Part shown: piece by piece, positions 7,007 to 15,826 of the stretch
How the letters are laid out: each line of letters starts with the position of its first letter
Numbering within the stretch: position 1 is the first letter of the stretch
NCBI GenBank assembly: GCA_900543155.1
Contig: UQQN01000017.1
Location: forward strand, 1-30,457
Direction: 5' to 3'
DNA length: 30,457 nt
DNA from: an uncultured Prevotella sp.
GTDB taxonomy: Bacteria; Bacteroidota; Bacteroidia; Bacteroidales; Bacteroidaceae
Program-made: the position numbers and the translations under genes
Notes under the pieces: model-generated
Seen by the model: the letters and a program-made list of their open reading frames with translations, nothing else
Database searches by the model: none
Told to the model about the DNA's origin: nothing

Positions 7007-8293
7007 TTAGCTAAACTGCCCCTTGTAAAGTTTGATATAGGAAGCAGCTACAGTGCTTTCGTCGTAAGCATTTACGGCTTTGGTACGTGCATTACGACAT
7101 AGCGCCGTGTAACTTGGTGAATTGAGTGTAGCATAAATGCCTTTTGCAAGGTCGGCACAGTCGTCATACTTTGCCAAATAGCCATTTACTCCATGGTCTA
7201 TCATCTGCGGTACGCCTCCCACGCTGAATGCCACACAAGGCACTCCACATGCCATGGACTCTACCACGGTATTCGGAAGATTATCCATCAAAGTAGGCAT
7301 GGCAAAAAGGTTGCATGCTTGATAGATTTGGCGCATACGCTCCTCGTCTTCTACATATCCCATCGCATAAACGGGTACATCACCGAAAGCCTCTTGCAGC
7401 GTATTTGCGCCACGACCTGCAAGCACTATGCCAAGACGTTCGCTCCACTCGGGATATTGCTGTTGCAACAGTTTTACAGCCTCTATAAGGTGGTCGATTC
7501 CTTTATTATGGTCGGTTACCTTGAAGGCTGAAAACAGAATAAGTAGGCGGTCGGTAGGCAATTTGAGTGCAGTACGCACTTCAGTTTGCGTGGGCATGCC
7601 TTCTGTGCCTGCAGGAGCATAAAAATGTGTGTCGATGGGATTCGGGATAGTCGCTACGCGCTGGTTGCTGAGTAAAGGAGCTTGTGCTGCCTTGTCTGCC
7701 ATCCAACGGCTACAACCCACAAAGGTAATTTGCCCTGTGGCATAAACCGCCTTTTTGCGACGATAGGTTGAAGCCGAGAGGTCGTTAGTCGCAGGGCGTA
7801 GCAACATGGGGCAACGTCCACAACCACTGGTAAACCATCGATCACAATCAGCAGAGTTATGGCAAACCCCAGTGAAGGGCCACATATCGTGCATGGTCCA
7901 AACAATGCGTTTGCCACTGTTGAGAATCTTTTTTAAATTACCAAGCGATAGCATAGCTTGGTTTGTCCAATGCAAGTGAATTACATCGGCTTCGCGAAAG
8001 GCTTTTAATTTGGTAATGTCGTTACCAAAACGTGCAGTGTCTACGGCAAAGAGCCCTTTTCGTTTAAAACCATTGGCTATGTAAATCTCCAATCGTTCAA
8101 GTAGGAACTTAGCCTTTCGCCACAGCGTGGGTTTAAGTTGCATCACCTCGTCCATACCTTCGGTTTGTGCCGAACGATCGCGACAAAGCATTGTAGCCTC
8201 AATGCCTGCTTGGCGTAGAGCCTTAAGCAGTCGCAAGGAAGCTATGGCGGCTCCGCCTGCATGGTCGGAGGTATTGACTAAAAGCACTTTCAT
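7007..8293 (-). CDS. Family 4 (GT-B) glycosyltransferase
   Basis: A 428-residue retaining glycosyltransferase. Seen: an N-terminal domain opening MKVLLVNTSDHAGGAA, which carries the glycine-rich loop; the WTMHDMWPFTGVCHN segment and a C-rich stretch (CDRW...CGRCPML) typical of a Bacteroidetes subgroup; and a C-terminal GT1/GT4 donor-binding domain with LFAMPTLMDNLPNTVVES and MACGVPCVAF, forming the EX7E-type motif. Cytoplasmic, with no membrane segment. It sits between waaA (58 bp upstream) and the GT2 gene, so all three are likely one glycan-assembly operon. Donor and acceptor unknown. Confidence 0.87.
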   Translation of the reverse strand: MKVLLVNTSDHAGGAAIASLRLLKALRQAGIEATMLCRDRSAQTEGMDEVMQLKPTLWRKAKFLLERLEIYIANGFKRKGLFAVDTARFGNDITKLKAFREADVIHLHWTNQAMLSLGNLKKILNSGKRIVWTMHDMWPFTGVCHNSADCDRWFTSGCGRCPMLLRPATNDLSASTYRRKKAVYATGQITFVGCSRWMADKAAQAPLLSNQRVATIPNPIDTHFYAPAGTEGMPTQTEVRTALKLPTDRLLILFSAFKVTDHNKGIDHLIEAVKLLQQQYPEWSERLGIVLAGRGANTLQEAFGDVPVYAMGYVEDEERMRQIYQACNLFAMPTLMDNLPNTVVESMACGVPCVAFSVGGVPQMIDHGVNGYLAKYDDCADLAKGIYATLNSPSYTALCRNARTKAVNAYDESTVAASYIKLYKGQFS

Positions 8294-8351
8294 GGATGAT
8301 TATTTTTGAGGAATGGGAACTTGTGGAAGCACCGTTGTGAATAAACAATGC

Positions 8352-9554
8352 TCAAAGTTGAATTTGTGCAGAAGCTCCCGAATTTTCTTTAATGTAATTA
8401 CCAGCAGCTTTGCCAGCCTTTTCGAGTTCCGCCTTGTCGTTAAGCAAAAGGTCCATTACAGCGTTAAACGACTTACTATCTGTTACCTCACGACATCCGC
8501 CATTAGCGAGCAATGCCTGTGCTTCGCGGAACTTCTTATTATTAGGACCAATTATAACGGGCACGCCGTATACAGCTGCTTCGGGCACATTGTGAATGCC
8601 TACGCCAAAACCACCACCTACATAAGCAATTGTGGCATAACGGTATATGCTTGACAACAAGCCGTAGCAGTCAATGATTAAGCAATCGGCTTCAGCCACA
8701 CTCTTGGTAGTAGCTGCAGAATAGCGCACGTAGGGACGTTGCAATTTGCTTTCAATTTGCTTTATATGCTCCTCGCTCACCACGTGGGGGGCAAGTACCA
8801 AACGGAGGTTAGAGTGGGTGTTAAAGTAGCTAATAAGCAAGTCTTCGTCGGGTTGCCATGAACTACCTGCAACCACTACACGCCAACAACCTGCAAAACG
8901 CTCTACAAGTGGCAGGGGTTTGGCAGCATTACGAATGTCGATAACACGGTCGAAACGTGTGTCGCCCACAACGGTTACATGGTCCACGCCAATGGTGGCA
9001 AGTAGCGCACGCGATTCTTCGTTTTGCACGTAAAGATGCGTCATACGTTGTAACACACGGGCGTAGTTGCGTCCGTACCAACGGAAAAATATTTGGTTAG
9101 GACGGAAAATGCTCGACACCGAGTAAACAGGAATGTGCTTTTGATGAAGCACATCAATGTAGTTGCGCCAAAATTCGTACTTGATAAAGTATGCTGCCTC
9201 GGGATTTGCTAAACGAACGAATTTTCGTGCATTTAGCGGTGTGTCGAGTGGTAAATAGCACACCACGTCGGCTCCTTCATAATTTTTGCGCACTTCATAG
9301 CCCGAGGGCGAAAAGAAGGTAAGCAAAATCTTTTTTTCGGGGTGTTCACGGCGCAGACGTTCCATAAGGGGGCGTCCTTGTTCGAACTCTCCCAATGAAG
9401 CTGCGTGAAACCACACATACTTTTCGTTGCCAATCTGCTTGCGCAGAATGCGCCATGTGTCGCGATGACCGCGCATCATGGTGCGGATTTTCTTGCTGAA
9501 GATGGCGGCAATATTACAGCCGAGCATCAACAAATAAATTGCGAAAGAATACAC
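8352..9554 (-). CDS. waaA: 3-deoxy-D-manno-octulosonic acid (Kdo) transferase
   Basis: Transfers Kdo from CMP-Kdo to the lipid A precursor at the inner membrane. Seen in 400 residues: an N-terminal hydrophobic anchor (FAIYLLMLGCNIAAIF, about 4-19); the family signature FHAASLGEFEQG, with the likely catalytic E56; SPSGYEV; a KYEFW motif; and C-terminal GT-B elements (YVGGGFGVGIHNVPEAAVYG, then GPNNKKFREA). It is read from a GTG at 9554, which keeps the membrane anchor; the first ATG is at residue 10. Length is slightly shorter than the E. coli enzyme (about 425). Whether it adds one or two Kdo residues cannot be judged. Confidence 0.93.
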   Translation of the reverse strand: MYSFAIYLLMLGCNIAAIFSKKIRTMMRGHRDTWRILRKQIGNEKYVWFHAASLGEFEQGRPLMERLRREHPEKKILLTFFSPSGYEVRKNYEGADVVCYLPLDTPLNARKFVRLANPEAAYFIKYEFWRNYIDVLHQKHIPVYSVSSIFRPNQIFFRWYGRNYARVLQRMTHLYVQNEESRALLATIGVDHVTVVGDTRFDRVIDIRNAAKPLPLVERFAGCWRVVVAGSSWQPDEDLLISYFNTHSNLRLVLAPHVVSEEHIKQIESKLQRPYVRYSAATTKSVAEADCLIIDCYGLLSSIYRYATIAYVGGGFGVGIHNVPEAAVYGVPVIIGPNNKKFREAQALLANGGCREVTDSKSFNAVMDLLLNDKAELEKAGKAAGNYIKENSGASAQIQL

Positions 9555-9590
9555 TTTTTTGTCTGTAAAAAGTATGAAACAGGAGAGGAA

Positions 9591-9751
9591 TTTTTCAAGA
9601 AGCTATTTCTTGAGAAACTTTTCTCAAGAAGTTATCTTCGAGAAGTAGGAATCTCGTATACATTTTGCGATACTATCATTCCTCTATCTTCCCTCTAACT
9701 TCTTAAAATAACTTCTTGAAAAACCCTTCTTAAGAATCTCTTCTTGAAAAC
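9591..9751. repeat. Cluster of TTCTTGA-type short inverted repeats between gltX and waaA
   Basis: At least seven copies of a CTTCTTGAAAA-like motif in both orientations: 9591-9602, 9607-9617, 9620-9631, 9636-9645, 9698-9706, 9711-9722, 9727-9737 and 9740-9750. The tightest hairpin is TTCTTGAGAAA (9607-9617) with TTTCTCAAGAA (9620-9630). The outer arms TTTTTCAAGAAG and CTTCTTGAAAAA are also complementary. It lies downstream of gltX and upstream of waaA on the minus strand, so it may terminate gltX or stabilise mRNA ends. Confidence 0.6.
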
Positions 9752-9769
9752 TCCTATTTTTTTGGATTG

Positions 9770-11284
9770 TTATCCCAGAGCTTCGATAGCAGCCTTCATA
9801 CGACGCAAGGTTTCGTCCTTGCCAAGGAAGGCAGCAAGCTCATACATATCAGGACCTTTACCTGTACCCACCAAGCATACGCGCCAGGGGTTCCAAGGCT
9901 TTTTGCCATTTTCGGTAGCCCAAGGGTCGACAGCAGCCTTTTGAGCCTCGATGCTAAAGTCGTTGAGCGAAGCAAGCAAATCATGCAATTCTTGCATATC
10001 GGCAGCAGCGCCTTCTTTCCAATTCTTACGAGTAAACTTATCGTCAGCGTCGTAGGTTGGAGCAATGAAGAAGAAGTCGCAAAGAGGCCAAAGCTCCTTA
10101 ATGAAGTTAATCTTCTTCATCTTCATCATGCCCACTACAGCCTCAACACGTTCAATAGGAACCTCAATACCATTTTCCTTCAAAATTTTGTCGAAGGCAG
10201 GAGCCAATACCGCATTGTCGGTTTTGAGAATATATTCGCGGTTAAACCATTGACCCTTGATGTAGTCGAACTTTGCACCACTCTTTGAGCACTTAGCCAA
10301 GTCGAATTGTTCAATAAGTTCCTGCATAGAAAGAATTTCCTGGTCAGTTCCAGGGTTCCATCCTAACAAAGCAAGGAAGTTAATAACAGCCTCTGGCAAA
10401 TAGCCACTTTCACGGTAACCCGAAGAAATGTCACCCGATTTAGGGTCGTGCCACTCTAAGGGGAATACGGGGAAACCTAAACGGTCGCCATCACGCTTTG
10501 AGAGTTTACCCTTACCATCGGGTTTAAGCAACAAAGGCAAGTGAGCAAACTGAGGCATCGTATCTTCCCAACCAAAGGCACGATAAAGCAACACATGGAG
10601 AGGAGCCGAAGGCAACCACTCTTCGCCACGAATAACATGGCTAATTTCCATCAAGTGGTCGTCTACAATATTTGCCAAGTGATAAGTAGGCAGATCGTCA
10701 GCACTCTTATAAAGTACCTTGTCGTCGAGAATATCACTCATAATGCGCACGTCACCACGAATAATATCGTTTACGTGAACTTCCTCACCGGGCTCAACCT
10801 TGAAGCGTACCACATACTGTTCGCCATTATCAATCAGACGTTGTGTTTCTTCATCGCCAAGCACCAAAGAGTTACGCATATCCATACGCGTATGTGCATC
10901 GTATTGGAAGTTTTGCACACTCTCACGCTTTGCAGTGAGTTCTTCGGGCGTATCGAATGCAATGTAAGCCTTGCCTGCATCGAGCAACTGCTTTACATAT
11001 TTGCGATAAATGTCGCGACGTTCGCTCTGACGATAGGGACCATGTTCGCCACCAAAGCTTACACCCTCGTCAAATTCAATGCCAAGCCATTTAAAAGATT
11101 CAATAATATAGTCTTCAGCTCCAGGCACAAAACGGTTAGAATCGGTGTCTTCAATACGGAACACCATATCACCACCGTGTTGACGAGCAAAAAGATAGTT
11201 ATAGAGCGCGGTACGAACACCGCCAATATGGAGAGGTCCTGTAGGACTTGGTGCAAAACGCACACGTACTTTTCTTTCAGACAT
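9770..11284 (-). CDS. gltX: Glutamyl-tRNA synthetase (GluRS)
   Basis: A class I synthetase that charges tRNA-Glu. Seen in 504 residues: the HIGH motif as HIGG at 19-22 in RFAPSPTGPLHIGG, FRIEDTDSNR (43-51), and the KMSKS motif as KLSKR at 260-264 followed by DGDRLGFPVFPLEW. A C-terminal helical anticodon-binding domain runs from about 330. The FPVF extension after KLSKR is typical of Bacteroidetes GluRS. ATG at 11284. A good promoter lies directly upstream on the minus strand (11330-11360), so it can be transcribed independently of prmC. Confidence 0.96.
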   Translation of the reverse strand: MSERKVRVRFAPSPTGPLHIGGVRTALYNYLFARQHGGDMVFRIEDTDSNRFVPGAEDYIIESFKWLGIEFDEGVSFGGEHGPYRQSERRDIYRKYVKQLLDAGKAYIAFDTPEELTAKRESVQNFQYDAHTRMDMRNSLVLGDEETQRLIDNGEQYVVRFKVEPGEEVHVNDIIRGDVRIMSDILDDKVLYKSADDLPTYHLANIVDDHLMEISHVIRGEEWLPSAPLHVLLYRAFGWEDTMPQFAHLPLLLKPDGKGKLSKRDGDRLGFPVFPLEWHDPKSGDISSGYRESGYLPEAVINFLALLGWNPGTDQEILSMQELIEQFDLAKCSKSGAKFDYIKGQWFNREYILKTDNAVLAPAFDKILKENGIEVPIERVEAVVGMMKMKKINFIKELWPLCDFFFIAPTYDADDKFTRKNWKEGAAADMQELHDLLASLNDFSIEAQKAAVDPWATENGKKPWNPWRVCLVGTGKGPDMYELAAFLGKDETLRRMKAAIEALG

Positions 11285-11329
11285 GCTGTATTAAACTTCT
11301 TATTTAGAGTTGTTGTTTATTTTACCTTG

Positions 11330-11360
11330 CAAAATTACAGTTTTTATGCGAAATGACAAG
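11330..11360 (-). promoter_or_regulatory. Bacteroidetes promoter for gltX
   Basis: On the minus strand, CTTG (plus 11357-11360), a 19-bp spacer and TAATTTTG (plus 11330-11337) fit the -33/-7 consensus. It ends 46 bp before the gltX start, and its -33 box almost touches the prmC stop codon. Confidence 0.65.
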
Positions 11361-11361
11361 T

Positions 11362-12228
11362 TCATAAGCCGGCAAATGCACCCACCATACGTTCATTTCC
11401 AAAAACATCGCGTTTTATTTCAGCATCTTTCAGTCCTACTTGCATAAAAGCCTCGGCTGTTTCATGTCCAAAGGCACGGTTTATTTCAGTGAGCAAAGCG
11501 CCATTCTTTGTCAATGTCTGTGCAGCCCCTTTTGCCAATGCGCGATAAAAACGAAGAGGGTCGTCATTGGGCACGAATAATGCCGTGTGAGGTTCGTGTT
11601 TCATTACGTTTTGTTCCATTTCCTCAGCCTCACGCATGCAAATATAGGGAGGGTTACTCACAATAAGGTCGATGCTTTCGGCAGGTAATGCCCAGGGTTG
11701 CAACATGTCGCGTTGCTCAAACTTAACCTCTGCCCCCAAGGTTTGTGCATTTTTACGGGCTATATTCAATGCACCCTCCGAAATATCCCATGCCACAACC
11801 TCAGCATTTGGCAAAGCCAACTTTAAACTCACGGCAATACAGCCCGACCCCGTGCCAGCATCCACAATGCGTAAACGCTTTTGCGGATTTGCTTTTTGCA
11901 AGCCTTGTGCCACCTCTATTGCCCAATCTACAAGTTCCTCGGTTTCGGGGCGTGGAATAAGCACATCGGGACTTACTGCAAATTGTCGACCTGCAAACCA
12001 AGCCTTGCCCAACACATACTGCACAGGCTCGCCTGCAATCAATCGTTTGCACATTATGTCATAGCGTTGGTGCTCATCTTCAGAAAATTGTCTAACTTTG
12101 TCGGCATAAATGTCGGTACGACTCACGCCGAACCCCTCGTCGAGCACCATAAAGGCAATGGCACGTGCCTCGCCTTCGGTGTAAAGAGCCTGCAGCTGCA
12201 TGCGCAGTGCGGTAAACAGAGAGTTCAT
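11362..12228 (-). CDS. prmC: Peptide chain release factor glutamine methyltransferase PrmC
   Basis: Methylates the glutamine of the GGQ motif in release factors RF1 and RF2. Seen in 288 residues: an N-terminal helical domain ending in IPRPETEELVDW (91-102), SAM-binding motif I DAGTGSGCIA (123-132), the acidic WDIS (147-150) and the catalytic NPPY (192-195) in IVSNPPYICMREAEEM. Length and order match HemK/PrmC. ATG at 12228 begins the helical domain. It lies divergent from ribD with 174 bp between them, and upstream of gltX on the same strand. Confidence 0.95.
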   Translation of the reverse strand: MNSLFTALRMQLQALYTEGEARAIAFMVLDEGFGVSRTDIYADKVRQFSEDEHQRYDIMCKRLIAGEPVQYVLGKAWFAGRQFAVSPDVLIPRPETEELVDWAIEVAQGLQKANPQKRLRIVDAGTGSGCIAVSLKLALPNAEVVAWDISEGALNIARKNAQTLGAEVKFEQRDMLQPWALPAESIDLIVSNPPYICMREAEEMEQNVMKHEPHTALFVPNDDPLRFYRALAKGAAQTLTKNGALLTEINRAFGHETAEAFMQVGLKDAEIKRDVFGNERMVGAFAGL

Positions 12229-12279
12229 TATAGAGAGTTTTTATTGATATTCATAACTAAACCGCGGTAATCAATGAAA

Positions 12280-12316
12280 GGGTGGTTCTAAAAAATCTGA
12301 TTTTAAATTTCTAAAA
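12280..12316. repeat. Solo end of the 182-bp MITE-like repeat
   Basis: These 37 bp, beginning GGGTGGTTCTAA, match the reverse complement of 18383-18418 with one substitution in the first 12 bases and one small difference in the A run; the rest, including GATTTTAAATTTCTAAAA, is identical. Only one end is present, in the prmC-ribD divergent region. Confidence 0.75.
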
Positions 12317-12402
12317 AACAACTGTTCGTTTTTCAAATATTTAGACGATTCATTCATAGAACTCCTTTATTTTTATTAAAGCCGCACGAACCATTCAAGA
12401 AA

Positions 12403-13416
12403 ATGCAAACTGACGAATTATATATGCAGCGCTGCATTGAGTTGGCACGCTATGGCAGTATGCACGCACAGCCCAATCCGATGGTAGGTGCTGTAATTGT
12501 GTATAAAGATCGCATTATAGGCGAGGGATACCACGCCGTATGTGGTCAGGGACATGCTGAGGTAAATGCAATAGCTTCAGTGCGTCCAGCCGACCGTCCA
12601 CTACTCAGTCAAAGCACCATTTACGTAAGTTTAGAGCCTTGTGCTCACTACGGCAAAACACCTCCTTGTGCCCGTTTAATTGTGAAAACAGGCATTCCAC
12701 GTGTCGTGGTAGGCTGTGTCGACCCTTTTGCCAAGGTGCAAGGTCGCGGCATCGCCATATTGCGCGAGGCAGGCATTGAAGTAAAGGTTGGTGTGCTTGA
12801 GCAAGAATGTCTTGCTCTCAACCGTCGCTTTATTACAGCCCAAACCCTACACCGTCCTTACGTCACTCTAAAGTGGGCGCGTTCTGCCGATGGCTTTATA
12901 GATCGTTGGCGCGAAGCACCTTTAGTGGGTGTTGATGGCACACTCTCGCCCACTGAGCGTGCAGCCCGTTTGTCGTCATCTTGGTCACAAATGCGTGTGC
13001 ATCAACTACGCGCCATGCACCAAGCTATTTTAGTAGGACATGGCACATTACGCATGGATCATCCACAACTCAATGTGCGACATTGGGTAGGTCCACAACC
13101 ACTGCGTGTGGTGTTGGGTAGAGTAGCCGAAGGCGATTTGCCCAGAGGGTGGTTAGCTTATGCCGATATTCGCACTGCCCTTACCGAACTCTATCGCACT
13201 GAGGGTGTGCAGTCGCTCTTGGTTGAGGGTGGACAGCAAACTTTGCAAAGCTTCATTGACCAAGGTTTGTGGGACGAAGCATTTGTAGAAGTTTCGCCTT
13301 GCATCTTAGGCAGTGGCGTACCCGAACCGCGCATGCCTGTGGGCGTATGTCTCACCGAGGAGCACTATTTTGGCTCCACCATTTGGCACTACGACGCCGA
13401 ATCGTTGCAAAGTTAA
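12403..13416 (+). CDS. ribD: Bifunctional riboflavin biosynthesis protein RibD
   Basis: Carries out the second (deaminase) and third (reductase) steps of riboflavin synthesis from GTP. Seen in 337 residues: an N-terminal cytidine-deaminase-like domain with zinc ligands H51 in the HAEVNAI motif (E53 catalytic) and C80/C89 in LEPCAHYGKTPPCA; and a C-terminal NADPH-dependent reductase domain from about 148, with VTLKWARSADGFID and the late SLLVEGGQQTLQSF motif. Slightly shorter than E. coli RibD (367) but both domains are complete. No FMN riboswitch is visible upstream. Other riboflavin genes are absent, which is normal for Bacteroidetes, where rib genes are scattered. Confidence 0.95.
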   Translation: MQTDELYMQRCIELARYGSMHAQPNPMVGAVIVYKDRIIGEGYHAVCGQGHAEVNAIASVRPADRPLLSQSTIYVSLEPCAHYGKTPPCARLIVKTGIPRVVVGCVDPFAKVQGRGIAILREAGIEVKVGVLEQECLALNRRFITAQTLHRPYVTLKWARSADGFIDRWREAPLVGVDGTLSPTERAARLSSSWSQMRVHQLRAMHQAILVGHGTLRMDHPQLNVRHWVGPQPLRVVLGRVAEGDLPRGWLAYADIRTALTELYRTEGVQSLLVEGGQQTLQSFIDQGLWDEAFVEVSPCILGSGVPEPRMPVGVCLTEEHYFGSTIWHYDAESLQS

Positions 13417-13588
13417 GAGTTAATTAGTGAATAAAAAAAAGATAGGGTTGAATAGTTAAAAACGAAGGGTGCGCGAGGCTTTATTTCCACATCGCATATT
13501 CCTTGTGTTACAACGCATTACCACAAAACAAAAAATGGGTGCATCATAAATTATTCATTTCTCCTTCTTTCTCCCCAATACAAACAAA

Positions 13589-14518
13589 ATGCAAAAAATA
13601 CTTCCTATCACGCGCAATTTATTAATTATCAACGTATTGTGCTACCTTTTGCAGGTAGTACTCGAGGCGCGTGGCATCGATATTACGCAGTGGCTTGGTT
13701 TGCACTTTGTGCTTGCCGACCAGTTTAATGTGTTTCAACTCTTTACCTACATGTTTCTGCATGGCAGTCTGACACACCTTTTCTTCAACATGTTCTCGCT
13801 TTGGATGTTTGGCTCACTCATTGAACGTCAACTTGGCACCAAACGATTCTTGTTTTATTATGCCGTGTGTGGCATAGGTGCTGCGCTGTGTCAAGAGTTG
13901 TGGCAAACAGCAGAGTATTATATTGAAGGACTTCAAAACTACGAATTAGTAAACACCGGAAGTGCGCTCATCCCTATGGCACAATTCCTTAATCATTGGA
14001 CCACCATCGGAGCCTCGGGTGCTTGCTATGGCATCCTTTTAGCCTTTGGCATGTTCTTCCCCAATGAGCGTATCATGCTTCTTATCCCGCCCATCCCCAT
14101 GAAGGCAAAATACTTTGTGGTGGGTTATGCAGTCATCGAAGTTCTTTCGGCTTATTTCTCGAACGACAATGTTGCCCACTTTGCTCACTTAGGGGGTATG
14201 CTCTTTGGTTTGTTACTCTTGTTATGGTGGCGCAAAAAAGCCAAAAGTGGTCCTCGTTTTAATGGTTGGGAAGAATGGGAACCCGCTCAAAAAGCGAAAC
14301 CCAGTTTTTGGCAACGCACCAAGGCAAAAATGCAAAAGAAGCCTGCTGTGGGCAATGCCCATCACACTGCCACTCGCCAAAGCGATTACGAAGAAAACAT
14401 GCGCTCACGCCAGAACGAAGCTCGCATGGACGAGATTCTCGACAAAGTGCGTCGCTCAGGTTATGATAGTTTAAGCAAGGACGAAAAGCAAGAACTTTTC
14501 CGCCTAAGTCGCAGATAA
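13589..14518 (+). CDS. Rhomboid family intramembrane serine protease
   Basis: An integral membrane protease that cleaves substrates within or near the membrane. Seen in 309 residues: six or so hydrophobic segments in residues 1-215; the H63-x3-N67 pair in LTHLFFNMFSLWMFG; the catalytic serine S143 in GASG (141-144); and the catalytic H200 in VAHFAHLGGMLFG. All active-site residues are present. After the membrane domain comes a basic, polar C-terminal tail of about 95 residues (216-309), probably cytoplasmic. The next gene lies 90 bp downstream on the same strand and is likely co-transcribed. Confidence 0.92.
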   Translation: MQKILPITRNLLIINVLCYLLQVVLEARGIDITQWLGLHFVLADQFNVFQLFTYMFLHGSLTHLFFNMFSLWMFGSLIERQLGTKRFLFYYAVCGIGAALCQELWQTAEYYIEGLQNYELVNTGSALIPMAQFLNHWTTIGASGACYGILLAFGMFFPNERIMLLIPPIPMKAKYFVVGYAVIEVLSAYFSNDNVAHFAHLGGMLFGLLLLLWWRKKAKSGPRFNGWEEWEPAQKAKPSFWQRTKAKMQKKPAVGNAHHTATRQSDYEENMRSRQNEARMDEILDKVRRSGYDSLSKDEKQELFRLSRR

Positions 14519-14608
14519 ATGCAGTGAGAATAAAATTAGGCAGGATGCGTTCTGTGTAGTTTTTGTGTTGCAAAAAGCCTCATTTTCCATCTCAATTTTC
14601 TTAAAACA

Positions 14609-15673
14609 ATGAAGCAAACACTCAGGTTTTTAAGCTGGCTTACAGTACTTTTGCTATGGGCGTGCGCAGCCACCGTCTACGTCAACCCATCGATCTACGG
14701 CAAATACATTGCCGTGGTAGGACTATGTTTTCCTTTTTTCGTAGCAGCAGTTATGGGCATGGGCGTATTGTGTCTGCTCATTAAGCCACGCTTGGTTTTC
14801 ATCTCAATCTTTGGTTTGCTTTGCTGCTTTGGGAGTTTACGCGACTATTGCCCTATCAACCTTAGCTCGCCTCCACCCAAAAAGGCTATTAAAGTCATTA
14901 GCTATAACACCATGAGTTTTGGCTGTTGGAGAATGGACGACAATGGGCGTGACGTGGAACTTGTGCGCTACCTTTGCACCCAACAACCCGACATTGCCGC
15001 TTTGCAAGAAACAGCCTTCAGTTCCGAAGATATGCACACTTGCATACAACGCACGATGAAGCGCTATGGCTATCACTTTGAATGGATTTTTGTAGGAGGC
15101 AATCGCGTGGGCGTAATGAGCAAATGGCCCATCGCGCGTCAAGAGGTGATTTGCCACTCCACAGGCAATGGGGCTGCAGCTTTTTATGTCACTCCACGCC
15201 AAGACGACACCATTATTGTGGTTTGTGCGCATTTAGAGTCCATGCACCTATCAAACGCAGAGCGCGACAACTATCACGACATCGTGCGAAACCCTGAAAC
15301 CGCAAACAAGGTTCACGGCAAACTGGGCTTAGTGCGTAAAATTGCCAATAGTGGGGCAGAACGTGCGCGACAGGTTGACACACTCTGCACATTTATCGAC
15401 CGAAACGCAGATCGTAAACTCTTGGTCATGGGTGATTTCAACGATTCACCCATCTCATACGCTCACCACAGCGTGTGTAGTCGTCTCACCGACACTTATC
15501 GTGCCACAGCCAATGGCATAGGACGTTCGTTTAATCGCGACGCCATTTACGTGCGCATTGACAACATATTCTGTTCTCAGCACTTCAAACCCTATGCCAT
15601 GAAGGTAGACCAAACCGTTCCCTTCTCTGACCATTACCCCATGATTGGCTATTTAAAAGAACAGACAAAATAA
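14609..15673 (+). CDS. Membrane-anchored endonuclease/exonuclease/phosphatase family protein
   Basis: Seen in 354 residues: two to three N-terminal hydrophobic helices (about 7-25, 33-55 and 62-76), then an EEP-type metallo-hydrolase domain. Its conserved sites are N100 (VISYNTMSFG), E134 (ALQETAF), H208 in CAHLES, D276 and N278 in MGDFNDSP (274-281), and SDHYPM (340-345). Known: the EEP fold covers nucleases, phosphatases and sphingomyelinases, so the substrate cannot be named. The catalytic domain probably faces the periplasm (inferred from the anchor). Next to the rhomboid gene, as often seen in Bacteroidales. A short GC stem followed by eight T (near 15690-15712) may terminate it. Confidence 0.87.
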   Translation: MKQTLRFLSWLTVLLLWACAATVYVNPSIYGKYIAVVGLCFPFFVAAVMGMGVLCLLIKPRLVFISIFGLLCCFGSLRDYCPINLSSPPPKKAIKVISYNTMSFGCWRMDDNGRDVELVRYLCTQQPDIAALQETAFSSEDMHTCIQRTMKRYGYHFEWIFVGGNRVGVMSKWPIARQEVICHSTGNGAAAFYVTPRQDDTIIVVCAHLESMHLSNAERDNYHDIVRNPETANKVHGKLGLVRKIANSGAERARQVDTLCTFIDRNADRKLLVMGDFNDSPISYAHHSVCSRLTDTYRATANGIGRSFNRDAIYVRIDNIFCSQHFKPYAMKVDQTVPFSDHYPMIGYLKEQTK

Positions 15674-15791
15674 GTAGGGTGTCACACTACGCGATAGCGG
15701 TCTTTTTTTCAACTTTTTGGGGACAGTTTAAAGAATGATGATCCTTCGGGATGATATCGGAATGTCTTCGGAATTCCTTCGGGATAAAAAT

Positions 15792-15820
15792 GGGCCACTT
15801 TTTGCTGAAAAAAGTAGCCC
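15792..15820 (-). terminator. Terminator after buk
   Basis: On the minus strand, GGGCTACTTTTTT, a short loop, AAAAAGTGGCCC, then ATTTTTA. It lies just downstream of the buk stop. Confidence 0.65.
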
Positions 15821-15826
15821 TATTGT

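Noticed and set aside
9591..9751. CRISPR-like array
   Set aside because: Motif copies are short, in both orientations and irregularly spaced.
10541..11356. 271-codon plus-strand open frame opposite gltX
   Set aside because: It overlaps the well-supported gltX on the other strand, has no family motifs and a composition expected of an antisense shadow.
15735..15790. TTCG-loop mini-hairpins (ATCC-TTCG-GGAT and relatives)
   Set aside because: They are short, 4-5 bp stems in a tail region between two convergent genes; no evidence of function beyond the nearby buk terminator.
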